Shown here piece after piece: positions 30,448 to 41,582 of a stretch of DNA of 64,000 bases. The notes under the pieces are model-generated. The model was not told the DNA's origin, searched no databases, and saw only the letters and a list, made by a program, of their open reading frames with translations. Made by a program: the position numbers and the translations under genes. This stretch comes from Thraustochytrium sp. TN22. Lineage: Eukaryota; Sar; Bigyra; Thraustochytrida; Thraustochytriidae. The stretch's first letter is position 1; the number at the start of each line of letters is the position of its first letter. The stretch lies in NCBI GenBank assembly GCA_013306675.1, contig JABLUY010000096.1:1-64000 (forward strand), given 5' to 3'.

Positions 30448-31209
30448 ATGTTGCGCGGCGGCGCCCCGGGCGGCGGCATGGGCGGCGCGGCCGGCGGCGG
30501 CGCGCTGGGCGGCGGCGAGCTGCGCGCGCGCGCGGCGGCGACGACGCTGAGCGGCCTCAACATGGAGGCGACGCGCATGAACTTTGAGCTGGAGGCGCTC
30601 GTGCACCCAGAGGTGCGCAACGAGGCGGCCAGGGGCCCGCCGAAGCGCGACGAGGACGGCCTCGGCGAGATCGAGCGCAAGCTGCAGGAGTTCGGCAGGG
30701 TGCTGGACCAGATGGACAGCCTGCTGAAGACCGAGCGCGCGCAGGAGCAGCGACAAATCATGGCACGCCGGCTGGCCGGCTACCGCCGCCGCCAAGACGA
30801 GTTTCGAACCGCGCTCGAGGCCAAGCGCCTGCGCATGCAACGCATGGCGCCGCTGCAGCAGCAGCGCGACCAGCTCTTCGGCGACCGCGCCGGGCCCGAC
30901 GCCGAGGGCCTGCTCAACGCCATTGGCGACTACCACGCTGAGCGCGACTCCCTCGCAAACTCCAACTCCATGGCTGACCGCGCCATCGACGTCGCGCAGT
31001 CCGTGCTCGGCGCGCTCGGCCAGCAGCGCACCACCCTCATGGGCTCCCACGCCAAGCTCCAGGGCATCGCGCAGACTCTCGGCCTCTCCGACTCGCTCCT
31101 CCGCGTCATCGACCGCCGTGAGAAGGGCGATGCCATGCTAGTCTACGGCGGCATGCTCGCCACCCTCGTCATCCTCTACCTTGTCTACCGCCTCACCGCC
31201 TCCTCATGA
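30448..31209 (+). CDS. GOSR1: Golgi SNARE of the GS28/Gos1 family (Qb-SNARE)
   Basis: The 253-residue protein has the GS28 layout: an N-terminal helical region, a SNARE helix and a single C-terminal membrane anchor. The SNARE core begins near ERDSLANSNSMADRAIDVAQ and continues through LGALGQQRTTLMGSHAKL and LGLSDSLLRVIDRREKGD. The spacing and the 'LxVIxRR' end closely resemble mammalian GS28. The anchor is the last ~20 residues (VYGGMLATLVILYLVYRL) with only a few residues after it, as for tail-anchored proteins. It should act in ER-Golgi and intra-Golgi vesicle fusion. The first ~30 residues are an unusual Gly/Ala-rich extension. The ATG at 30448 is the first in frame; upstream codons are GC-driven. 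NUP107 follows on the same strand, 433 bp away. Confidence 0.92.
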   Translation: MLRGGAPGGGMGGAAGGGALGGGELRARAAATTLSGLNMEATRMNFELEALVHPEVRNEAARGPPKRDEDGLGEIERKLQEFGRVLDQMDSLLKTERAQEQRQIMARRLAGYRRRQDEFRTALEAKRLRMQRMAPLQQQRDQLFGDRAGPDAEGLLNAIGDYHAERDSLANSNSMADRAIDVAQSVLGALGQQRTTLMGSHAKLQGIAQTLGLSDSLLRVIDRREKGDAMLVYGGMLATLVILYLVYRLTASS

Positions 31210-31378
31210 CGCTCCCTTCGTGGCGACGAGGCAAGAAAAGCCAAGGGGCGAGACAGAAGCGCCTGCACAGCGGTACGAGGTACGACTAGCAACACGTAAC
31301 CTAAGAGGAGCCTGAGGAGACGATTTTTTTTTGGATTTGCGTCGCCGTCAGGAGGAAGAAGAAGAAGAAGAAGAAGAA

Positions 31379-31422
<44 letters not shown>

Positions 31423-31642
31423 CGAAGAAGATGACGAAGAAGAAGAAGAAGAAAATGGGCGCGCCTCGCGAATGAACGCGCGCTGACAGTGGCGTCTCTC
31501 TTGTCTTGACGAGGTTGATGAGGAGAGAGAGAAGAAAGGGAGAGCGAGGCGCCGCTTGCCGCAGCGGCCGCAACCACCACCGCTCGCGAGCGAGCAGCCG
31601 GCAGAGCGCGATCAGCGGGGCCGCGCGCGCGGGGGCGGCGCG
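31210..31642. other. Spacer with GAA/GAT microsatellite
   Basis: Between two genes on the same strand. A purine-rich compound microsatellite, (GAA)n-(GAT)n-(GAA)n, occupies about 31351-31453, shortly after a T-rich run (31324-31332) that may belong to the 3' end of the GS28 transcript. The remaining ~190 bp before 31643 should hold the NUP107 promoter. Confidence 0.5.
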
Positions 31643-34600
31643 ATGGAGTCGGACGCGGAGGCGCTGGCGGCGGGCGACGAGGCCTTCGAGCGCGTGCAGG
31701 CGCTGCTGCGGTCGATCGCGGCGGATACGAAGGTAGTGGACGAGGCGCCCCGGGAGGTCGCGGCCGCGCGGTTGACCTGGCCGTCGAGCGGCGGCGGCGG
31801 CGGCGGCGGCGGCGGCAGAGATGGCGCTGCGGCCACGCTGGTGCCCGGCCAGCAGTATGACCCGCTCGGCGCGCATCGCGTCACGGCGCGCTACGAGCCG
31901 CACGAAAGCGCCATGCCGTATGCGTCGCTCCAGGACGACTATGACCTGGAGCCGCACGAGGACGCAGGCCTGGCCAGGGCGCAGCGCGCACAGGCGCAGA
32001 ACGAGGCCGCAGACGCCGCGAATGAGGCCCAGGTAGACCTCTCGCAGACGCTGCAGGTGGGGGCGATCGGCAGCGACGATGCGCTCACGAGCGAGCAGCT
32101 CGTCGCCGTGGATCTTGCGGTGCAGCGTAAGGAGGACGAGCACGTGGCGCTCGCTGCCTTTGCGCGCGCAGCCGCAGACACGGCCGCCGCGGATCGCGCA
32201 GCGGAGGCGGACGAGGACGCGCACCTGGTTGCCCAGGGCGACCAGACTCCAGACGCCGATTTTTTCGGGCGGCGCGACTCCGCGTTGGTCTTCCACAGCT
32301 TCTGGCTCGGGCTGTCGCAGCAGCACGGGAGCGAGGCGGCGGCGCATGCGCGCTCCATGCGCAGTACCTTTGACGGCCAGCGCAGCCTGGACCGCGACCG
32401 CCGCATGCGCGAAGCGCAGGAACGTGACACCTGGCTGCTCCTCTACATGCTGACCAGCGGCAAGACCTTCGCAGCCGAAGAGCCCATGGCCATGGCAGAG
32501 ATTGTGCCGGCGCAAACCAAGTTCGAGGAAGTTTTTGCCGAGAGCGTCCACCTGCAGCGCCTGGACATTGTGTGCCGCTGGCTTCAGGCCGTGTGGACAG
32601 TGGATCGCCGCTTCCCGCGCCTCGCTCCGCCCGCTGCCGCACGCACCGGCAGGTACCTGCCCAAGTCTTTGGCGAAACTCGACCGTGCCGACCCCGATGC
32701 GGTCCTGCGCGAGGTGCGCCTGGACAAGGATGACGCGGACGACCAGACGGAGCTGCTCGACCAGCTTTGGAACCTGATCCGTGGCGGCGCCTTCTACACC
32801 AGCAGCGCCGTGGTAGGCAGGCTCATGGACAAGTTCTGCTTTCCAGCCAAGGAGGTCCTGCTCGAGCGCCTCGCGGAGCAGACCTGCCTCGAGCACGGCG
32901 AGCCGTGGCGCGTTGCCTCGCTCAGTGGCGGCGCCCTGCCCGCCTCGTCGAGCAAGGGCCCGCACATGGACCCGCGCCTGGTTGGCAACCCGTATCGCGC
33001 CGTGTGGAAACAAACCTGCGTCAAGCTCGCGGCCAAAATGCGTCAAGTTGCCAGCGCCACTTCCGGCCCTCGGCACGAGGCCGCCAAGCTGGAGGCTGCC
33101 ATCTACGCCATCCTCGGCGGTGACATGGAAGCCGCTCTCCAGTCCCCGCTTTGCCAGGAGTGGCGTGCCAAGGGCTGGGCTGCCTTTCGCTGCATGGTGC
33201 AGGCCCACGCCGACCGCATCAGCATCGAATACCGCCGGGCGCTGCAGGAGACCTTTGGTCACATCCGCGGGCCCTCGGAACCGACCGCCGAGCGCGAGGT
33301 TGCGAACCGCGCGGCGGCGCCCGCCGATCTCACCGAGACCGAAGTCTTCGACCAGATCGCCGACCAGGTCCCGGAGGAGGAGTACTTCTTCTTTCGCGTG
33401 CAACGCGCGCTCGTCGAGGGCCGCTTCAACCGCCTGCTGCTCGGCTCCGACGCGGAGCTTGGCCTGGACCAGGGCCAGGCCGGCAGCGCCCGTGACCCTC
33501 TCCACGACGGCCTCTGCGCCTTCTTGTGCGGCTCGCGTTGGCCCAATGCCGCTGAGGACCTCGTTCGCGCCGTGGCTGGCAGCCCGCGCCTCGTCAAACG
33601 GGCCTACGCCGTCGCCCGCGGCGCCGGCAGCGCCGACGACGACGACGACGATGACGACGAACGCGACAACGACGGCGAGAACGAGGATGACGACCAGCTT
33701 GCCGCGGCCGAGGACGAGGCCGCCGAGCAGGGCCAGCAGGAGGGCGGCCGCGCAGTGCAAATCGAGGCGGCGCCCTGCTGGAGCCGCGAGAACCGCACCA
33801 ACGCCGCGCAGATGCTGCGCTTCGCAACCTATGCGGCGCTTTACATGACCTACTCCAGCTCGAAGCTCAACGTGGTCGAAGAGGACATGGAGCTGTCGCC
33901 TGTGGTCGCACAGAGCCTCGCTCTCAACTACATCCGCTTCCTTATCGGGGACCCCGAAAACACCGTGCCGCGCTTGGCCTCGATCCCAGTCTTTTTCGCG
34001 TGCTTTGGCGACAATCCGGTGCCGCTCGTGACGGCCGTGCAGGCTGCGGTCATGGAGGCCGCTGCGCCGCTGCCGGCGCCGGCTCGCGTCCATCTTCTCC
34101 AGGCCTGGAAGGCCGCTGTTCAGCCGCGCTACGCGCTGCTCTGCGCGGCGCGCCAGGCGCTGCGCAACGCCCGCATGCGCTGGCTCACTGCCTCTAGTGC
34201 GCCGGACTTCATTTTCCGCGCCGCGCAGCACAACGCGCGCGACGCCAGTGAGGATGACGGTCTCGAGCCGGGCGCTGCCCGCGACGCCCGCTTGCGGGTG
34301 CGTCAGAACTGGCGCTGGCTCGCCATGGACCCTCGCTCGCAGGACGAGGCCCTGGTGCAGGCCAATGCCTTTTTGCGCGACCTCATCTTCGCCTGGGCCT
34401 CTCGCGATAAGGGCCGCGCCGACCACATGGTAGTAGCTTGGAAGTTCCTCGGCGCGGAGGTCGAGCCGCTCCTCGCCGACCACCCGGACGTCGGGCGCAA
34501 CGACGTCCTGCCGGCCACCTCCGAGCCGCCTCTCATCATGAGCCCCATCTCTCGCGACGACGCCTTCACCGAGTTTGACCACCTTCGCAAATTCCTCATT

Positions 34601-35161
34601 CTCTACGTGCGCATCTGGGAATGGGACCACACCATCCCCGGATTGCAGGCCGAAGCCTCGGCGCCCGGCCCTTCGAAGGAGGACGTCTTTGAGATTCTTC
34701 GCAACGCCACCGAGATCGCCGACGGCGTCGAGGCGCTGCTTGCCATCCGCGGTGGCTGGCTGCGCCCCGAGACGGCGCCCCTCGATCGCCCGAGCTGGCC
34801 CGACCATGGGGAGCGCGTTCTGGCGGTAGAGAGCGACCCGGAGATTCGGGACGAGATGCGCGTGCGCGCGCAGCTCTACGGCTCCGAGCAGGACGACCCC
34901 GGACTGCTCCGCAGCGCCGTGCTTCCCTGGCTCATCAACAAGTACATGGACGTCTGCAGCCATGTCGCAGAGTACGAGAACCTCCTCGGACCGGAGAACC
35001 TGCAGGACTTTTACCAGCGCCAGGTTGCACTGGCCAAACTCGTTGCCAAGGACGCCCTGCGTCTACACCAGTGCTTCGCTCCGGAGGAGTTGGCACACCT
35101 GCTCGAACGCGTGCGCCGCGCTGCTCGCGAGCTCGTGCGCCTGGCCTCGCGCCGGAACTAA
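31643..35161 (+). CDS. NUP107: Nucleoporin NUP107 (Nup84 family)
   Basis: NUP107/Nup84 is a scaffold of the Y-complex of the nuclear pore. The 1172-residue protein shows the family's alpha-solenoid. The most typical part is NPYRAVWKQTCVKLAAKM, then LEAAIYAILGGDMEAALQSPLCQEWRAKGWAAFRCMV (about residues 450-530), the 'Wk..c..la... yE.aiyg.L.Gd...vl..c..W.d..Wa' pattern. The first ~200 residues are variable, with a Gly run (about 53-60). An acidic loop rich in Asp and Glu lies at about 665-690 between solenoid halves. Human NUP107 has 925 residues, so the difference is mainly these insertions. The start is the ATG at 31643 (MESDAEAL); the frame is open upstream but only with low-complexity sequence. 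It is convergent with the DNAAF1 gene, 92 bp away. Confidence 0.88.
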   Translation: MESDAEALAAGDEAFERVQALLRSIAADTKVVDEAPREVAAARLTWPSSGGGGGGGGGRDGAAATLVPGQQYDPLGAHRVTARYEPHESAMPYASLQDDYDLEPHEDAGLARAQRAQAQNEAADAANEAQVDLSQTLQVGAIGSDDALTSEQLVAVDLAVQRKEDEHVALAAFARAAADTAAADRAAEADEDAHLVAQGDQTPDADFFGRRDSALVFHSFWLGLSQQHGSEAAAHARSMRSTFDGQRSLDRDRRMREAQERDTWLLLYMLTSGKTFAAEEPMAMAEIVPAQTKFEEVFAESVHLQRLDIVCRWLQAVWTVDRRFPRLAPPAAARTGRYLPKSLAKLDRADPDAVLREVRLDKDDADDQTELLDQLWNLIRGGAFYTSSAVVGRLMDKFCFPAKEVLLERLAEQTCLEHGEPWRVASLSGGALPASSSKGPHMDPRLVGNPYRAVWKQTCVKLAAKMRQVASATSGPRHEAAKLEAAIYAILGGDMEAALQSPLCQEWRAKGWAAFRCMVQAHADRISIEYRRALQETFGHIRGPSEPTAEREVANRAAAPADLTETEVFDQIADQVPEEEYFFFRVQRALVEGRFNRLLLGSDAELGLDQGQAGSARDPLHDGLCAFLCGSRWPNAAEDLVRAVAGSPRLVKRAYAVARGAGSADDDDDDDDERDNDGENEDDDQLAAAEDEAAEQGQQEGGRAVQIEAAPCWSRENRTNAAQMLRFATYAALYMTYSSSKLNVVEEDMELSPVVAQSLALNYIRFLIGDPENTVPRLASIPVFFACFGDNPVPLVTAVQAAVMEAAAPLPAPARVHLLQAWKAAVQPRYALLCAARQALRNARMRWLTASSAPDFIFRAAQHNARDASEDDGLEPGAARDARLRVRQNWRWLAMDPRSQDEALVQANAFLRDLIFAWASRDKGRADHMVVAWKFLGAEVEPLLADHPDVGRNDVLPATSEPPLIMSPISRDDAFTEFDHLRKFLILYVRIWEWDHTIPGLQAEASAPGPSKEDVFEILRNATEIADGVEALLAIRGGWLRPETAPLDRPSWPDHGERVLAVESDPEIRDEMRVRAQLYGSEQDDPGLLRSAVLPWLINKYMDVCSHVAEYENLLGPENLQDFYQRQVALAKLVAKDALRLHQCFAPEELAHLLERVRRAARELVRLASRRN

Positions 35162-35253
35162 AGGGATCGAGGCGGGGCGCAACGCATGGGGACTCGTTGC
35201 TGCCACTCCGTCCCGCACCACCACAAATGATGCATCTTATCTCTTTCGAATTC

Positions 35254-37575
<2,322 letters not shown>

Positions 37576-38004
37576 CGTCCCGCCCGCCGCCGCTCCGCTC
37601 CGCTCCGCGACTGCGCCGGCCCGCCGCGCGCTGCCCGTCCCGCGCCAGTCCCAGTCCCAGTCCCAGTCCCAGCCTGGCCGCCGCCGCCGCAGTCTCCGCC
37701 TCTGCGTCGGTTGGCGGCCGTTAGCCTGGGCGCCCGGCCGCGTTTGCCCCGCCGCGCCGGCCTCCCGCGGACGGCGTGGGCAAAATGTCAACGGATCGCG
37801 CGCGCGCGGCGCGCCAGGCGGCCGGGTTCGGGCTGACGCAAAGCGCCTCGCTCGGCGGCGACGGGCAGCCGCGCGCGCGCAGGCGGCCGCCTGCGCGGTC
37901 GGCGGGTCGCCTGCTGGCCTGCCGGCCTGCTGGCCTGCTGGCCTGCTGGCCTGCTGGGCTGATCGGCGGGTCGCCGGGCTGCAGGTCGCGCGGCGCTGGG
38001 GAGG
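37576..38004. promoter_or_regulatory. Divergent spacer, DNAAF1 / UBA kinase
   Basis: About 430 bp between head-to-head genes. It contains a (CAGTCC)n array at about 37645-37672 and a (CCTGCTGG)n array at about 37916-37960. The latter lies about 45 bp before the kinase start. Confidence 0.45.
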
Positions 38005-40470
38005 ATGCACGGCCGCAGGTCGCCGACGCCCGCGCGGCACGGCGGCGCCAAGGGCATGCACGCGTACTACCGCGGCAACCCGTACCAGTATGCAGCGGCC
38101 AAGTCGCGAGCGGGTGCAGCTGCCAGTGGAGTGCTTGGCACGTCCAACCCTCTGGCGGGCGCCGCGCTGGGAGCGAAGAAGGCGAGGGCCGCTGCGAGCG
38201 CCTCGGCGGTCGAAAGGACCGATGGCAGGGCCGTGAGGACCGGGAACAAGCATTACGTGGTACGACCTTCGAGCGCGCAGCATGCAAAGCGGGCGCTGGG
38301 CGCCATGGATCCTCGCTTTCACACGGGCAGTGATCGCGTTGGGGGCACGGCGACCGTGCGACCCGCGTCGGCGCAGCCGAACTCCACGGCACCCTCGTCG
38401 TCCTCGTCGCGCGCGTCTTCCTCCACGCAGTGGGAGGTCTCGTCCTCGTCTGGAGCTTCTCGGGACCCGTTCCGGCTCGTGGACCAGTATTACGCTTCGA
38501 AGCGGAACGAGAGCGACGTGCAGGCACGCAACAGGCAGCTCATGGAGAAGAACCAACAGCTGCGGCGCGAGCTGGACCGCCTGCGCAAGCAACGCGAGAG
38601 CAGGTCTGCCGCGGACGCAAAGCCCGGCGACTCGAGTCCCGCCGTCGGCCTGAGCGGACATGCCGTGGTGCTGAACAGCGCCACAAGTCCTTCCAGTCGT
38701 GCGTCATCCGCCCCTGAGACGGCTGCAACGCTTGCTCGAAGCGTCTCTGCCTCTTCCCTGGCGTCTGGCACTGCAACAACAACCACAATTACGGTGCCAA
38801 GCGGGTACTCGCAGCGCGGCGCTCAAAGCAACAGCAGCAGCAGCAGCAGCAGCAACAACAACAACAACAACAGCAACCAGAGCGTGGTGAGCGAGAGGGA
38901 AGTCGACCACCAGCGCTCGGCCCGGCCCGACGCGGCCAGGTCCGCCGCGGGCTCCGGCGTGCACGCAGTGCGCGCACAGACCGGCGAGCAGGGCTCCGCC
39001 GCGGGAGGACCGCGCCGGAGCACCGCGCCACTGACGTCCATCTCGTTCACCTCGAGCGTGGACGAGGTCGACCCGGAATCGAAGCGAGACGACGAGAACG
39101 GCACGGGGCGCGCCAGCAACTCCTCAGCTGCCCCGAGCTGGAGCACCAAGGGTACGCGACCGCAGAGCGCCTCGGCGCAGCGCGGCGTCGTGGCCCGAGC
39201 GCCCACCGCTCAAGCGGCGCGCCCACAGTCCGCGCACTACCTGAAGCACGCACAGGTTGGAGGCGACATGACAAATGCGCAACGCACCGCGTCCGCGACC
39301 GCCGGACCGGCGAGCGCGAGCGGGAGTCTGGGCTCCAGCACGAGCGCCAGCACGAATGCGCAGGCCATGGCGGGCAATGCGACGGCGCAGTCCGCCTCAA
39401 CGCGAACGTCCGACAAGCAGTCGGACCAGATCCGTGAGCGTGACCGAATACGCGCGATTGTGTCGAACGCGAACTTCTCCAAGGGCGAGCCGCACCTGTA
39501 CGTGTTCGGAAAGCTCCTGGGCCAGGGAAGTTTTGGCGTGGTGCGCGTTGCACACCACAAGATCACCGGCCACAAGGTGGGCATCAAGGTGTACGAGAAG
39601 GCCAAGTTCAAGGACGCCAACCAGCTCAAACGCTGCCGCGTGGAGCTCAAGCTGCTCGAGGTGCTCAACCATCCCAACATTGTGCGCCTGTACGAGGGCT
39701 TCGAGACCGCCAAGCGCATCTACCTCGTGATGGAGTCGTGCGCCGGCGGCAATTTGTGCACCTACGTCAAGAGCAAGAAGCGCCTGCCGGAGAAGGAGGC
39801 CATGGGCATCGTGACGCAGATTGCTGCAGGCGTGCAGTACTTGCACGCGAGCAGCATCGTGCATCGCGACATCAAGCTAGAGAATGTGCTCTTTGACGGC
39901 AAGATCATCAAGCTCTGCGACATGGGCTTTTCAACGCGCGCCACACCGGACAAGAAGCTGCGCGTCTTCTGTGGCACGCCCTCGTACATGTCACCCGAGA
40001 TTGTGCGCCGCAAGGAGTATGCTGGCTTCCCTGTGGACATTTGGTCGCTTGGCGTCCTCTTTTATGCATGCCTGGTGGGCCGCTTCCCCTTCACTGCCAA
40101 GACCTATCCGGACTTGTACAAGAAGATTGCCAAGGGCACGTACACGCCGCTGCCCGATACCGTGAGCCCCTTCACGACCGAGCTCATCATGCGCATGCTC
40201 TCGGTGAACCCGGCGCTGCGGCCGTCTGCCAAGAGCGTTCACCGCAGTCTCCAGGCCGAGATGGCGCCGCCGCCGCAAGTGCCAAGCGTGAACCAGTTGG
40301 CGCATCTCATCTCCGAGCACCCGTCGCGCGACATCCAGCAGGCGCTCATCAAGCAGCTCGTGGACTTTGGCTTTCAGCAAGCGCAGCTCGAGGATGCCAT
40401 TCTCCGCAAGCAGCGCAATCACCTCTCTGCCACATATTACCTCCTGGCTTCCAAGACTGATCGCAAAAAG

Positions 40471-40506
<36 letters not shown>
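38005..40506 (+). CDS. Ser/Thr protein kinase with C-terminal UBA domain (CAMK-like)
   Basis: The 833-residue protein has a ~490-residue disordered N-terminus rich in Ser, Ala, Thr and Gln (with Ser-Asn runs near 280-290), then a full kinase domain (about 494-752). Visible motifs are the glycine loop LLGQGSFGVV, Lys528 in VGIKVYEK, catalytic HRDIKLEN with Asp622, Asp639 in a DMG instead of DFG motif, and GTPSYMSPEIV. All catalytic residues are present, so it should be active. A UBA-like segment follows (about 772-815: IQQALIKQLVDFGF through NHLSATYYLL), as in MARK and other AMPK-related kinases. The protein ends in KKK and ten Gln. Substrates are unknown. The nearest families are AMPK-related kinases; an exact orthologue cannot be named. 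Confidence 0.88.
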
Positions 40507-40651
40507 CAGTAGCAGCTTTGAATGTGTCCGACTCCTCACCCGAGAGGAGGCAGGGCGGACCAAGTGCGGGCAAAGTGATTTATGTGTTCCTCATCCATGT
40601 TTGTGTTTGTGTGCGGTGCATTCTGTTCTCGTTCTCTTTATGCCTTCATTC

Positions 40652-41146
40652 TCAATCCCCGCGCTCGTCCTGGAAGACGCTCACCTTGTCAATGCGCCAC
40701 AGGTCACCCTGAGTCGCCGTCAGACCAAATGTGATCTGGCGCTGTCGCGCAGCCGTCAAGTCCATGACAGTCGCCGGCTCGGCGTCCTTCTCCTCGAGCT
40801 CGAAGGTCTTGCAGCCGGACGCCTTGCCCGGCAGGCCGCCCGCAGCGGCGCGTAGCGCGCTGGTTGCAATCCTCTTGTCGACGAAGGAGTTCCGAGGCCG
40901 AGCACCAAAGTTCTCCGCATGCGTGGTCACGCCCTTGAAGGCAACACCTGCCTCGATGGGCGCGCGGCCCTCGCCGAAGCGCCGTGGCTCGTACACCGCC
41001 TGCCCGAAGCCGCCCGCGCGGCCGCCGCCGCGCGCCAGGATGCCCACCTGCGGCTTGGCCGCCGCGCTCCGCTCCGGCACCACGTACGAATCGCCCGCCG
41101 TCGTATTGTACGAGGTCTTGGCCGCCTTCTTCGCGCCGCGCAGCAT
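40652..41146 (-). CDS. Small conserved-looking protein, unknown function
   Basis: I do not recognise this 164-residue protein. From the ATG at 41146 (MLRGAKKAAKTSYNTTAGDSYVV) it is basic and Gly-rich in its first half, with aromatic-spaced segments (GFGQAVYEPRRFGEG, AVYEP). It ends in an ordered-looking acidic segment (CKTFELEEKDAEPATVMDL, ITFGLTATQGDLWRIDKVSVF). No membrane segment or signal peptide is seen. The frame is open about 300 codons upstream, but that part overlaps the 5' end of VPS33 and is low complexity. The normal amino-acid balance of the 164-residue part, compared with its Arg/Ala-rich upstream extension, supports it as coding. It is divergent from VPS33. Confidence 0.55.
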   Translation of the reverse strand: MLRGAKKAAKTSYNTTAGDSYVVPERSAAAKPQVGILARGGGRAGGFGQAVYEPRRFGEGRAPIEAGVAFKGVTTHAENFGARPRNSFVDKRIATSALRAAAGGLPGKASGCKTFELEEKDAEPATVMDLTAARQRQITFGLTATQGDLWRIDKVSVFQDERGD

Positions 41147-41582
41147 CTTGCCCCGCACGAGCTCGTCGCTGCGCCCCTCCCTCCTGACCTCGCTCCGCCT
41201 GACGCTCGCTGTGCAGCGAGCTGGCTTTCGTTCGGCTTCTACCCGGCACCGGCGCGGGCAGGCACCCGAGGACCAGCCGCGTCTTCGACTTGCTTGCTCT
41301 GTTCGCTCCGAGTCCTCCTCCGCGTCAGGCTCTCTTCGAGACCGCCGCGGCTGCACTGCACCTTGAACTTGGACCCTGACCGGTGACTCGCCCAGTGACC
41401 GCCGCGGCCGGACCGTAACGGCCGCGAACGGCTCGGCTGTCCCGGAATCCGGGACCGCCGCGGCGGCGCGTGGCGCGGCCTTTGGATACCGAGCCCGCAT
41501 TTCCGGACTCCGAGCGCCGCGGGCCGCGCGCGCAGAGCGCCCCGGCGGCGGCGGCGGCGGCGGCGGCCTCGGGCGCGCAGCC
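41147..41582. promoter_or_regulatory. Divergent spacer, 164-aa gene / VPS33
   Basis: About 436 bp between outward-pointing genes. It contains repeated CCGCGGC blocks and a (GGC)n run at about 41545-41567, just before the VPS33 start. No gene is supported here. Confidence 0.4.

Noticed and set aside
31301-34963. Minus-strand frame of 1220 codons
   Set aside because: Antisense shadow of NUP107; its end is poly-Phe/Ile from the microsatellite at 31351-31453.
37576-38661. 362-codon upstream extension of the DNAAF1 frame
   Set aside because: It overlaps the divergent kinase gene antisense and is low complexity, whereas the Met pair at 37575 precedes the conserved N-terminus.
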